Shown here in pieces: positions 1 to 6,711 of a stretch of 15,325 nt of DNA. The translations under genes were made by a program, and so were the position numbers. Below the pieces are notes generated by a model. The model was not told the DNA's origin, did not search any database, and was given only the letters and a program-made list of their open reading frames with translations. Position 1 is the first letter of the stretch. Every line of letters begins with the position of its first letter. Location: assembly GCA_017560285.1 (NCBI GenBank), contig JAFYOG010000019.1, forward strand, positions 1-15,325, written 5' to 3'. Origin of the DNA: Clostridia bacterium. Its GTDB lineage: Bacteria; Bacillota; Clostridia; Oscillospirales; CAG-382.

Positions 1-696
1 CTGCATAAGATACTGCTGAGTCATACCGATTCGGGCTTTGACGGAAAATTCAAAAACGTACAAAACTATATCAGCGCAACAGATGAGAACGGTAAACGTT
101 TCACACTCTTCACACCCTTGAAGCCCTGCGAAACAGCGGCAGCCATGCAGGAGATTTGTGATGAATACAATCGCGCAATCGGCGAAGCAAAGGTGGATCC
201 GTTGCTGATTATCCCCGTGTTTATCCACGACTTCCTGTGCATTCACCCCTTCCTTGATGGCAACGGCAGAATGTCGCGTCTGTTAACTACGCTTCTCCTC
301 TACCGCGCAGGTTACGAGGTCGGAAAGTACATTTCGCTGGAAGCTAAGATTGCAAAGAACAAGGACGCATACTACGCTTCGTTGGAGGATTCGCAGGTCG
401 GCTGGCACGAGGAGCAGGATGATCCCACGTCATTCGTCAAATATCTGCTCGGTACGATTATATCCGCATACCGCGACTTTGATGATCGTATTCAGATCGT
501 AAGTCCCTCATCCATTGACACCGTTATGAATGCCATTGAGAACAAGATTGGCAAGTTCACCAAGAATGACATTCTTGAAATGTGCCCCAGCCTTAGCGCA
601 TCCACCGTGGAGCGCCACCTGAAGAAGCTGGTAAACGAGGGCAAGCTGAACCGCATAGGTGCAGGCAAAACAACGGCATATATAAAAAATTGGTAA
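1..696 (+). CDS. Fic-family protein, 3' part (5' end outside window)
   Basis: The frame is open from base 1 to a TAA at 694-696, so the gene starts upstream of the window. The Fic signature HPFLDGNGRMSR is encoded at 244-279. It carries the catalytic His and the GNGR phosphate-binding loop that Fic enzymes use to transfer AMP or another nucleotide moiety onto target hydroxyls. The segment before it (VFIHDFLCI) is the helix that normally precedes the motif. The last roughly 50 residues (TKNDILEMC...ASTVERHLKKLVNEG) look like a winged helix-turn-helix, a common C-terminal partner of Fic domains in bacteria. Because the N-terminus is missing, the inhibitory (S/T)xxxE(G/N) helix cannot be checked. 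The gene ends 15 bp before a long direct repeat, so it lies just outside the repeat-bounded island. Family assignment is firm; target and activity are unknown. Confidence 0.9.
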   Translation: MHKILLSHTDSGFDGKFKNVQNYISATDENGKRFTLFTPLKPCETAAAMQEICDEYNRAIGEAKVDPLLIIPVFIHDFLCIHPFLDGNGRMSRLLTTLLLYRAGYEVGKYISLEAKIAKNKDAYYASLEDSQVGWHEEQDDPTSFVKYLLGTIISAYRDFDDRIQIVSPSSIDTVMNAIENKIGKFTKNDILEMCPSLSASTVERHLKKLVNEGKLNRIGAGKTTAYIKNW

Positions 697-711
697 CAAT
701 TCAATATGTAA

Positions 712-948
712 TTTTCTATGATCCGATGTTTTTGGGGTTAGAACACTTCGGGGACGGAGGCGAAAATGCGGATGGTTTTGCTTTTGCCGCGCTTCTTGGT
801 GTTGGGGTGTTCGTCGTATTCGGTCCGATTTTCGGGGCTGTAACGCATGACCTTGTCCCGCGTCTTTATCGTATCTATTAGGAAGCCAAAAAACCGGAAT
901 TTCTCCGTTTTGTATATAGAATGCATCATTATTGAGCATAAGGTAGGC
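712..948. repeat. Direct repeat, left copy (237 bp)
   Basis: This segment is nearly identical, in the same orientation, to 6,712-6,949. I count five substitutions and one single-base indel. Similarity starts at TTTTCTATGATCCG and stops at AAGGTAGGC. The two copies bracket the defence-like gene block. On the minus strand the repeat carries the 3' end of a protein gene (see separate entry). In this copy that minus-strand coding sequence continues beyond the repeat to about 1,032, whereas in the right copy it is cut at the junction with cotJC. The left copy is therefore the more complete one. No terminal inverted repeats or transposase are visible. Confidence 0.92.
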
Positions 949-1032
949 GTGTCCGTCGGTATATACTTTGAAAATAATGGGTCCGCGTCGATTAGCATCA
1001 CTTTTCAACGTTGATTGTTGATAATTTTCCAC
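738..1032 (-). pseudogene. Frameshifted remnant of an unrecognised gene
   Basis: Two minus-strand frames each look coding over different stretches. From a GTG at 1,032 one frame reads as GPIIFKVYTDGHAYLMLNND and on to NGEIPVFW. After a run of six T (minus strand) near 890 the plausible protein continues in another frame as KTRDKVMRYSPENRTEYDEH and ends ...RIFASVPEVF at a TAA at 738. Codon choice in the second part (AAC, AAG, GGC, CCC, GAA) matches genuine genes of this window. I read this as one protein of about 100 residues broken by a frameshift in the homopolymer, or as a fragment of a larger gene. The right repeat copy has the same T6 run and the same frame change, so the break predates the duplication or the two-frame reading is wrong. 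I do not recognise the family. Confidence 0.4.
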
Positions 1033-1092
1033 GTTCAGTTTACATTTACCACTATTTCAGGGCCGATATATGTGAAAATGTTTCGTATCCGA

Positions 1093-1149
1093 TTGACAAA
1101 CACCATCATTTCGCATATAATATTATAGAAAAAGTTTAATCGGGAGGTG
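1093..1149 (+). promoter_or_regulatory. Promoter and RBS of the AbiE operon
   Basis: A perfect -35 TTGACA (1,093-1,098) and a perfect -10 TATAAT (1,116-1,121) are separated by 17 bp, the ideal housekeeping-sigma promoter. The -10 lies inside a 12-bp perfect palindrome, TATAATATTATA (1,116-1,127). A strong Shine-Dalgarno GGGAGGTG (1,142-1,149) precedes the ATG at 1,155. AbiEi proteins are known to repress their own operon by binding inverted repeats; whether this palindrome is such an operator is inference. Confidence 0.85.
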
Positions 1150-1154
1150 TAACG

Positions 1155-1748
1155 ATGGATACTATCTCTAAACTTCAAAATATAGCCAAGAATAACGGCG
1201 GTATAATAACAACTTCCAAAGCAATTGAAGCAGGAATTTCCCGTGCGACGCTCTGGAGGTTGAAAACTGAAAATAAAATACAGCACATTGCAAATGGGCA
1301 GTATATCTTTGAAGATGATATTCAGGATGAACTCCTCTCTATTGGTCTGCGCTCGGATAAGATTATTTTCTCTCACGAAACTGCGCTTTATCTTCACGGA
1401 ATCTCCGACAGAACACCCTTTGAGCATACGTTCACAATTCCCAGCGGCAATGTTCCGCCTACAGCGACGAAGTCTGAATGTAAGATGTATTATATCAAAC
1501 CGGAGCTTCACCACTTGGGAAGAACGTTGTTGAAAACACCCTTTGGCAATGAAGTTAACTGCTACGATTTAGAACGCACTGTTTGCGATATCATCAGAAG
1601 CCGTAACAAGGTAGGAACTGAAACTTTCCTTGCAGCACTCAAAGCCTATGCTGCAAGACCTGATAAAGATTTGAATCGTCTTTACAGTTATGCAAAACAG
1701 TTACGAGTATCGGGAGTCTTAAGAAAATATTTGGAGGTGCTTTTATGA
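1155..1748 (+). CDS. abiEi: AbiEi-family antitoxin / autorepressor
   Basis: This 197-aa protein has the AbiEi layout: an N-terminal winged helix-turn-helix (about residues 1-50, TTSKAIEAGISRATLWRLKT) followed by the C-terminal antitoxin domain with the typical YDLERTVCDIIRSRN stretch (about 138-151). In type IV AbiE systems the AbiEi protein counteracts the AbiEii nucleotidyltransferase without being shown to bind it directly, and it represses the operon. The start is fixed by GGGAGGTG six bases upstream. Its stop overlaps the next gene's start in an ATGA (1,745-1,748), which indicates translational coupling with AbiEii. It is the first gene inside the repeat-bounded island. Family assignment is strong; function in this organism is inferred from family and partner. 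Confidence 0.92.
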   Translation: MDTISKLQNIAKNNGGIITTSKAIEAGISRATLWRLKTENKIQHIANGQYIFEDDIQDELLSIGLRSDKIIFSHETALYLHGISDRTPFEHTFTIPSGNVPPTATKSECKMYYIKPELHHLGRTLLKTPFGNEVNCYDLERTVCDIIRSRNKVGTETFLAALKAYAARPDKDLNRLYSYAKQLRVSGVLRKYLEVLL

Positions 1749-2569
1749 GTCGTGCAATGAGCTTGAAGGCGAAAATCAGAAATATCGCTAAGCAGAAGAA
1801 TATCCCTGCCCAGGTAATTCTGCAAAACTATATGTTTGAACGTCTGCTTGTCCGCCTTGCTGAGTCGGAATATAAGGATAAATTCGTCCTCAAGGGCGGT
1901 ATGCTGGTTGCTGCTATCGTGGGTCTTGACAATCGTGCAACGATGGATCTGGATACCACCCTCAAAAGCCTTCCGCTGACTCCGGAAGCGATTACCGGCG
2001 CTTTGCAAGCAATTTGTTCAATCGAAAGCGATGATGATGTTACTTTTGAAGTTGGAACTGTTACATCTATCCGTGATGACGATATATACGGTGGATATCG
2101 CGTGATGTTGAATGCGAAATACGATACTATCGTAACACCGCTTTCTATTGATGTTTCTACCGGTGATGCGATTACACCAAATCCCGTGGAATATATCTTC
2201 TCCGAGATTTTTGATGATGAAAAATCCTATCGACTATGGGCATACAACATTGAAACCGTAATGGCAGAAAAGGTTGAAACTATTCTTCGTCGTGGTGTGT
2301 TTAATACTCGCCCCAGAGATTTTTATGATGCTTATATTCTTGCAACTACGCAGAAATTTGATAAGGTCTTGTTTGCCGATGCGCTGAAAGCCACTGCTTC
2401 CCACAGAGGCACAACCGAGCAAATCGCAGACATTCCCACCATTATGAAAAACATCGAAGAAAGCTCCGAGCTCCGCGCTATGTGGGACAAGTACCGCAAA
2501 CAGTTCGCTTATGCGGAAAACATTAAATATGAAGCAATTCTAATCAAACTGAATGAATTAATTTGCTGA
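1745..2569 (+). CDS. abiEii: AbiEii-family nucleotidyltransferase toxin
   Basis: The 274-aa product has the nucleotidyltransferase features of AbiEii/DUF1814 toxins. A KGG motif lies at residues 50-52. NRATMDLD follows (about 63-70), with D68 and D70 as the likely metal-binding pair. LSIDVSTGD supplies a further acidic strand, and ETVMAEKVETILRR...PRDFYD (about 167-192) is the conserved C-terminal motif. Characterised relatives (for example MenT toxins) transfer nucleotides to tRNA acceptor ends or are GTP-dependent growth inhibitors that abort phage infection. All expected motifs are present, so it looks intact. It overlaps abiEi by 4 bp. No terminator is visible before the HEPN gene 45 bp downstream, so read-through into the HEPN/tRNA-like unit is possible. 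Confidence 0.92.
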   Translation: MSRAMSLKAKIRNIAKQKNIPAQVILQNYMFERLLVRLAESEYKDKFVLKGGMLVAAIVGLDNRATMDLDTTLKSLPLTPEAITGALQAICSIESDDDVTFEVGTVTSIRDDDIYGGYRVMLNAKYDTIVTPLSIDVSTGDAITPNPVEYIFSEIFDDEKSYRLWAYNIETVMAEKVETILRRGVFNTRPRDFYDAYILATTQKFDKVLFADALKATASHRGTTEQIADIPTIMKNIEESSELRAMWDKYRKQFAYAENIKYEAILIKLNELIC

Positions 2570-2614
2570 TTAATTGTGAGAACAAAACACCAAACATATC
2601 GTAGGAGAGTAACA

Positions 2615-3382
2615 ATGGGCGAAAATATTTTGTCTGCATTTAAAAATGAATTAGGATACGTTGATGCTACAAATCAATATGTGGAACTGTCGGTTAGGAT
2701 GACGGAAAAAGATTATGGCACAGTATTAAAGAATGATTTGCAAGGATTAGCCCAAAGTGTCAATCTAAATGTATCTACTCTCGCAGAAGACTATATGTGT
2801 AGAATCAGCAAAAGTTATATAGTAAACGTTAATTCTTGTTTTGAGAATTTTCTTAAATCATTCAGACATCTTCCCGGTTCTCCTACCAATATCACAGAAG
2901 TTGAAAAAACAAAAGAAGACGATTGGTTGGAATGGACACTAAATATCGCATTTTCGAACATTGAAAACGACATTAAAAACGATATCGATATTTGTAAATA
3001 CTATCGTTTAATTCGAAACTGTATAGTTCATAATGGAGAATCTTCAGCCACGCTAAAAAACAAACGTGCTTTAATAAAAACAACAGACAATTCAAGGTTG
3101 AATGCTCCCAATGGTTTGGATTCCCTTACATTTGACGATCAAGTTTTATTCTCAAGGTCAGCCTATAATGTTGCAAAGTACATTTTTAATAATAGTCAGT
3201 ATGATATAAACGCTATCATTAAAGCAAATAGAGATAGCTTGATTGATTTAATTAAACCTTTTCAAGAACTAGGATCTCACTCAAGAGCGACCAAAAAAGT
3301 GAATTATTTTATTGGTTTATTATATCCAGAATTGGCTAATGTGAATTGGGAGCATGAAGTAGCTACGTTGCTTAGTGAATAG
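2615..3382 (+). CDS. HEPN-motif protein, candidate RNase (255 aa)
   Basis: I do not recognise a named family. The clearest feature is RLIRNCIVHNGESS, giving the HEPN signature R134-N-x3-H139 in a predicted helix followed by a turn, as in HEPN ribonucleases. The N-terminal half contains helices around RISKSYIVNVNSCFENFLKS, reminiscent of the first helices of MAE_28990/RiboL-PSP-type HEPN proteins. I start the gene at ATG 2,615 because AGGAG (2,603-2,607) is correctly spaced there; an in-frame GTG at 2,576 has no good RBS. The gene is AT-rich with codon use unlike pgk/tpiA, suggesting transfer. The stop lies 7 bp before the tRNA-like RNA, so the RNA may share its transcript. RNase activity is inference from the motif. 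Confidence 0.72.
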   Translation: MGENILSAFKNELGYVDATNQYVELSVRMTEKDYGTVLKNDLQGLAQSVNLNVSTLAEDYMCRISKSYIVNVNSCFENFLKSFRHLPGSPTNITEVEKTKEDDWLEWTLNIAFSNIENDIKNDIDICKYYRLIRNCIVHNGESSATLKNKRALIKTTDNSRLNAPNGLDSLTFDDQVLFSRSAYNVAKYIFNNSQYDINAIIKANRDSLIDLIKPFQELGSHSRATKKVNYFIGLLYPELANVNWEHEVATLLSE

Positions 3383-3389
3383 TAAAAAC

Positions 3390-3496
3390 GAGGCATTCGC
3401 TTAACGGTAAAGCATCCCCCTTCATAAGTACATCACTTACTTCGGGGTGTATTTATGAAGGGGAAGATCGAGGTTCGAATCCTCGGTGCCTCACCA
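3390..3496 (+). tRNA. tRNA-like RNA with a long hairpin in place of the anticodon loop
   Basis: The acceptor stem pairs 3,390-3,396 (GAGGCAT) with 3,486-3,492 (GTGCCTC), seven pairs with a terminal G-U, followed by discriminator A and an encoded CCA (3,494-3,496). The D arm is GCTT-AACGGTA-AAGC (3,399-3,413), with GG in the loop. The T arm is CGAGG-TTCGAAT-CCTCG (3,469-3,485), perfect. TCCCC (3,415-3,419) pairs with GGGGA (3,460-3,464) where the anticodon stem belongs, but the enclosed loop is 40 nt instead of 7. It folds on into a hairpin: CTTCATAA opposite TTATGAA, a G-U, then TACATC with GGTGTA, and an apical loop near 3,435-3,445. The variable region is only 4 nt. No anticodon can be assigned. 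Five T follow the CCA. It lies between two HEPN genes, inside a horizontally acquired block. Confidence 0.85.
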
Positions 3497-3533
3497 TTTT
3501 TACATAAGCTTTTCGGAGGGAGGATAGAGACAA

Positions 3534-4784
3534 ATGCCAGACAACAATTTACATAGTATTATTAAACTGCAGAATGACATAGAAGCTTCAAAGTGGTTAT
3601 CTATTTTTTTACCCAAGGAAAAACGCCAACAAATAAAAGAGTTAGAATCGAATTTGGCAAATATGATTCGTTTGATTGAATCTTTTAATAAATACTTTTC
3701 CGATGCAGGATGGTGTGCATATGATTCAATGAATATGCCGCTTATGGAACGTGCAGTTGAAGCATATGAAGCGGATGGGTTTGAGGCTGGTGAGGAGGAA
3801 TTAATTAAATACTATCAAACCGATGTAAAAGATATTATGCATTGGTTGAAAAACAAAGCAAAACCCTTTAGGGAACGATATGAATTAATTAAATGCGCAT
3901 TTGATGATCATTTTGCTGAACGCTATCATGCAAGTGTTCCTCTGTTTTTAATCATTATTGATGGCGCTGTTAACGATTACACAAAAAGCAAAGGCTTCTT
4001 TGCAGAAGGAACCGATGTTTCTGCATGGGATTGTTTAGTGGGTTGTAGCGATGGACTGACAAAATTAAAGGATATATTTAACAAGGGCAGAAACAAAACA
4101 AACCACGACGAAATCCGATTGCCTTTTCGTAATGGAATTTTGCATGGTCGAGATCTAAACTATGCTAACAAATACGTATCTTGTAAATGTATATCTTTAA
4201 TGTTTGCTTTAGCTGATTGGATGAATATGAAAGACAGCGAAGATGCTCGAAAGCAAAAATTCGAAAAAGAGTGTAATCCGCCGCCTTTTTCAGAGTCATT
4301 GAAAAAGATGAAGCAAAATGCTATTGATAGGCAAGAAATACAAAAATGGGTCAAGCGAGAGATTAAAATCGGAGAAACTATCTCCGCAACACCAACAATC
4401 GAGGGATGCAAGGATTTTCCATATCTGTTACCGCTAATTAGCGCTTTCGATGCTTGGCGTGCCAATAATTATGGTGCATTATCTGTTTGGTTTAAAAATA
4501 TTTTTTCATATGAGTCTTCTGACAAAAAACGAGCCGGAGAATGCAGAAAACTTTTCGAACATAAAAATTTAATTTCTTATGAATTGGAAGAAATAGAAGA
4601 ACGTGCTCTTGCTCTAACTAAAATTGTTGTATTGGTGAAATGGGAAAGCAATGACATCGTTCATACTGAACACCTTGAATTTGGTTGCTCATATCAACAA
4701 GAAGACGGGAATGTCGGATATCCTTGGAAAAACAATGGGGCTTGGGTTCTCATACCATGGAAAATACAAGGATTGTATAAATAA
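3534..4784 (+). CDS. HEPN-motif protein, candidate RNase (416 aa)
   Basis: I do not recognise a named family. The central stretch LPFRNGILHGRDLNYANK contains a HEPN-type R199-N-x3-H204 signature in a hydrophobic helix (RNGILH), a setting usual for HEPN RNase or HEPN-derived abortive-infection proteins. A second RNxxxH string (R186-NKTN-H191) lies just before it but is polar and less helix-like. The preceding segment (SVPLFLIIIDGAVND) would be another core HEPN helix. The C-terminal 100 residues (VLVKWESNDIVHTEHLEFG...GYPWKNNGAWVLIPWK) look like a beta-rich accessory domain. ATG 3,534 follows a strong GGAGGGAGGA. The gene begins 37 bp after the tRNA-like RNA and ends 16 bp before the HNH gene, so the three probably form one unit. 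Catalysis is inferred, not shown. Confidence 0.7.
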   Translation: MPDNNLHSIIKLQNDIEASKWLSIFLPKEKRQQIKELESNLANMIRLIESFNKYFSDAGWCAYDSMNMPLMERAVEAYEADGFEAGEEELIKYYQTDVKDIMHWLKNKAKPFRERYELIKCAFDDHFAERYHASVPLFLIIIDGAVNDYTKSKGFFAEGTDVSAWDCLVGCSDGLTKLKDIFNKGRNKTNHDEIRLPFRNGILHGRDLNYANKYVSCKCISLMFALADWMNMKDSEDARKQKFEKECNPPPFSESLKKMKQNAIDRQEIQKWVKREIKIGETISATPTIEGCKDFPYLLPLISAFDAWRANNYGALSVWFKNIFSYESSDKKRAGECRKLFEHKNLISYELEEIEERALALTKIVVLVKWESNDIVHTEHLEFGCSYQQEDGNVGYPWKNNGAWVLIPWKIQGLYK

Positions 4785-4800
4785 AAAAGATAGGTGAAAA

Positions 4801-5583
4801 ATGCCAAGAAAAAGTAAAAATACGTTTACTATAACCGGAGATCTAATTACTATCTCTCATCCTGATTGGGATTATATCGCAACCGCTACAATACGGGATG
4901 ACTATGCAGAGGAAATTCAATCGGTTACTTGGATCAAAAAAGGCGAATACCTTTATAACGAAAAACTCGGCGGGTATCTCCATATTTACATAATGAAAAA
5001 ATGGTATGGTGAAGAAACCTATAAGAAAATGAAAGAAGAAGGCTATGTGATTGACCACATGGACAATAATGGTCGTAATTGCTGCGTTGATAACCTTTTC
5101 TTTTTATTGGAAAACGAAAATAAAGCAAAAGGATTTACGGTAGATCAGTACAGTGAAGAAAAAACACACATAGCACTTACTCTGTGCAGAGACTTTGTTA
5201 CAAAGCATTTCCAGATCACTATAGTATTCAATTATCCTGCTATCGCAAATATCAGCACGATTAAAAGTCCTGCTGTAATTGATTTGGCATATTTGCTTTA
5301 TGACCGAGATTATCCGGAGGTTATAAATGATGCAAGAACGATTCTCTATGATTATAAAAGGGACTTCACTTTCGACCCTGAAAAACTTCATTTTGCCGAT
5401 TATCATATCGAGGGGGCATATAGTCCGCCTGTGTCCAAAGAAGCATACGACAGTTATATCAAGGGCGGACATGGACATGCAGTGTTTTTCTTTAACAAGA
5501 AAGCCCCGATGTTAGGTTGGAAAGCCGAAGAACAGAGACGATTCTTTCATCTGAGAGGAAAGCCTACAACAACAGAAATATGA
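4801..5583 (+). CDS. HNH endonuclease-like protein (260 aa)
   Basis: The N-terminal half contains GYVIDHMDNNGRNCCVDNLF followed by LLENENKAKG (about residues 81-111). This matches the HNH_3 type of HNH nuclease as found in AP2/HNH homing-type and phage nucleases, with D85-H86 as the catalytic start, N90/N93, then N98 and the trailing ENxxKA helix. The zinc-binding cysteines of other HNH classes are not expected in this type. The C-terminal 150 residues are unrecognised; they include a C-terminal AVFFFNKKAPMLGWKAEEQR stretch. It starts 16 bp after the 416-aa HEPN gene with AGGTG close to the ATG, so co-expression is likely. It could be a DNA-cleaving effector of the same system or an independent selfish nuclease. 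Domain call is fairly secure; role is not. Confidence 0.75.
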   Translation: MPRKSKNTFTITGDLITISHPDWDYIATATIRDDYAEEIQSVTWIKKGEYLYNEKLGGYLHIYIMKKWYGEETYKKMKEEGYVIDHMDNNGRNCCVDNLFFLLENENKAKGFTVDQYSEEKTHIALTLCRDFVTKHFQITIVFNYPAIANISTIKSPAVIDLAYLLYDRDYPEVINDARTILYDYKRDFTFDPEKLHFADYHIEGAYSPPVSKEAYDSYIKGGHGHAVFFFNKKAPMLGWKAEEQRRFFHLRGKPTTTEI

Positions 5584-5828
5584 CACAAGCAATTTTCGCT
5601 AAAGGCACTCAAAGACAATGAATAAATTCTGAATATCTATTATTTTTTGTTGCTATACCATTGAGATAGTATCTATGTTGTTTTCGTTCGGATTCACAGC
5701 TCATATGCCTTATCCTTCAATTCTGATGTTTCTTTCTGAGACATTATTCCGACGATAAGCGAAAAGATAACAACTTTATTATATAATTGGTTCAAAACGA
5801 ATGAATAATTGTTATTAAGGTATAACGC
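5584..5828. other. Non-coding spacer between HNH and nuclease-like genes
   Basis: This AT-rich spacer has no convincing ORF, RNA or terminator. A TATAAT at 5,782-5,787 may be the -10 for the downstream gene, but the bases 17 bp upstream do not resemble TTGACA. The downstream gene therefore probably has a separate, weak or activator-dependent promoter rather than belonging to the HEPN/HNH unit. Confidence 0.5.
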
Positions 5829-6536
5829 ATGAGAATTAACACAGACTTAGTTAAAAATAAAAGATATAATACTTCTATTACAGCATGTCTTCTGAAACAC
5901 TCACAAGAGTTCAGAGTGCTTGCGACTTTGCGCTATTTATTCCCAGACAAATATAACGCAATGGTCAATGGAGAAGCTCCTGATTTGCAAGATTGTGCTA
6001 ACAGCATAGGTATCGAAGTTACTGCTGCTGTGAAGGAAAAGGACATGATGGTGTCCCGATTGTTTTCCGAATTGAACAAGGGAACTCCGAAAGAAATTGA
6101 AAAGCGCAAGAAAACAATTGAGTCAAGCGGATATACATTCGTTCCGCCGAAAAACAAAGGAGTTGCGATAAGTGTTTCTGGAACTACTGATGGAGAAAGG
6201 TTTTTTATTCAGGAAAGTATAAAGAAAAAGATAAAAAAACTCCCACAGTATCGAGAAACCTTTAGGACACTTGGACTTGCAATAATCCTACCTGAAATTC
6301 CAACGACATATGCAGAACAGCATATCCCCGAATGGATTTCTGAAGTTTTAGGTGAAATGGAGTGCTCGTACGATTTTGTCTACGTAATTTCTCATCGGTT
6401 TTGCATCTATTACGATGCACATAAAAATTCATTAAGTAAGCATACGCTCTCAAATGAAGAAAGCACCTCACTTATCACCATTGGAAGAATGACCGCAGAA
6501 GGTGCGTTATCCTTATCAGATGTGGAGTGGTTATAA
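5829..6536 (+). CDS. Uncharacterised protein with possible PD-(D/E)xK-like nuclease core
   Basis: The 235-aa product contains EAPDLQDCANSIGIEVTAAV. Here PD (residues 51-52) and E63-V64-T65 are spaced like the acidic residues of PD-(D/E)xK nucleases, with Thr where the usual Lys would be. A small but recurrent group of hypothetical proteins carries PDL...IGIEVT strings, so I regard nuclease-like ancestry as plausible but activity as doubtful. The middle is Lys-rich (KEIEKRKKTIESSGYTFVPP; then IKKKIKKL), suggesting nucleic-acid contact. AAGGT (5,817-5,821) precedes the ATG. The gene stands alone in the repeat-bounded island and ends just before a clear terminator. No methyltransferase or motor partner is nearby, so it is not part of a visible restriction-modification system. 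Confidence 0.55.
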   Translation: MRINTDLVKNKRYNTSITACLLKHSQEFRVLATLRYLFPDKYNAMVNGEAPDLQDCANSIGIEVTAAVKEKDMMVSRLFSELNKGTPKEIEKRKKTIESSGYTFVPPKNKGVAISVSGTTDGERFFIQESIKKKIKKLPQYRETFRTLGLAIILPEIPTTYAEQHIPEWISEVLGEMECSYDFVYVISHRFCIYYDAHKNSLSKHTLSNEESTSLITIGRMTAEGALSLSDVEWL

Positions 6537-6541
6537 CAATT

Positions 6542-6577
6542 AAAAGGGCAGCGACCGTTTTAGTCTCCGCCCTTTTT
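6542..6577 (+). terminator. Intrinsic terminator after the nuclease-like gene
   Basis: AAAAGGGC (6,542-6,549) is complementary to GCCCTTTT (6,569-6,576) around a 19-nt loop, and the 3' arm ends in five T. It lies 6 bp after the stop codon, which fits a Rho-independent terminator closing the island's last gene. Confidence 0.8.
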
Positions 6578-6711
6578 ACATATTCATTTCAGTGGATTTT
6601 CGTTATAAAAAATCCTCGCCGAAAGCGGATATGCTTTCGAATTCGTGAAAGCCGTAAAGCTTTTTGCCATTGGCTGCGTATTTACTTTACAATTGAATCT
6701 ATTTTATGTGT

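Noticed and set aside
508..700. Minus-strand frame extending under the fic gene
   Set aside because: The stretch beyond the repeat is antisense to a clear Fic C-terminus and has no protein-like features.
2576..2614. Upstream GTG start for the first HEPN protein
   Set aside because: No Shine-Dalgarno precedes 2,576, whereas AGGAG is correctly spaced before ATG 2,615.
3390..3496. Ordinary elongator tRNA, tRNA-Sec or tmRNA
   Set aside because: There is no 7-nt anticodon loop, so no anticodon can be read. The variable region is 4 nt and the acceptor stem 7 bp, unlike tRNA-Sec. There is no tag-peptide frame or pseudoknots as in tmRNA.
3469..3500. tRNA 3' end as integrase attachment site
   Set aside because: No second copy of the T-arm/acceptor sequence occurs in the window and no integrase gene is present, so att-site use is unsupported.
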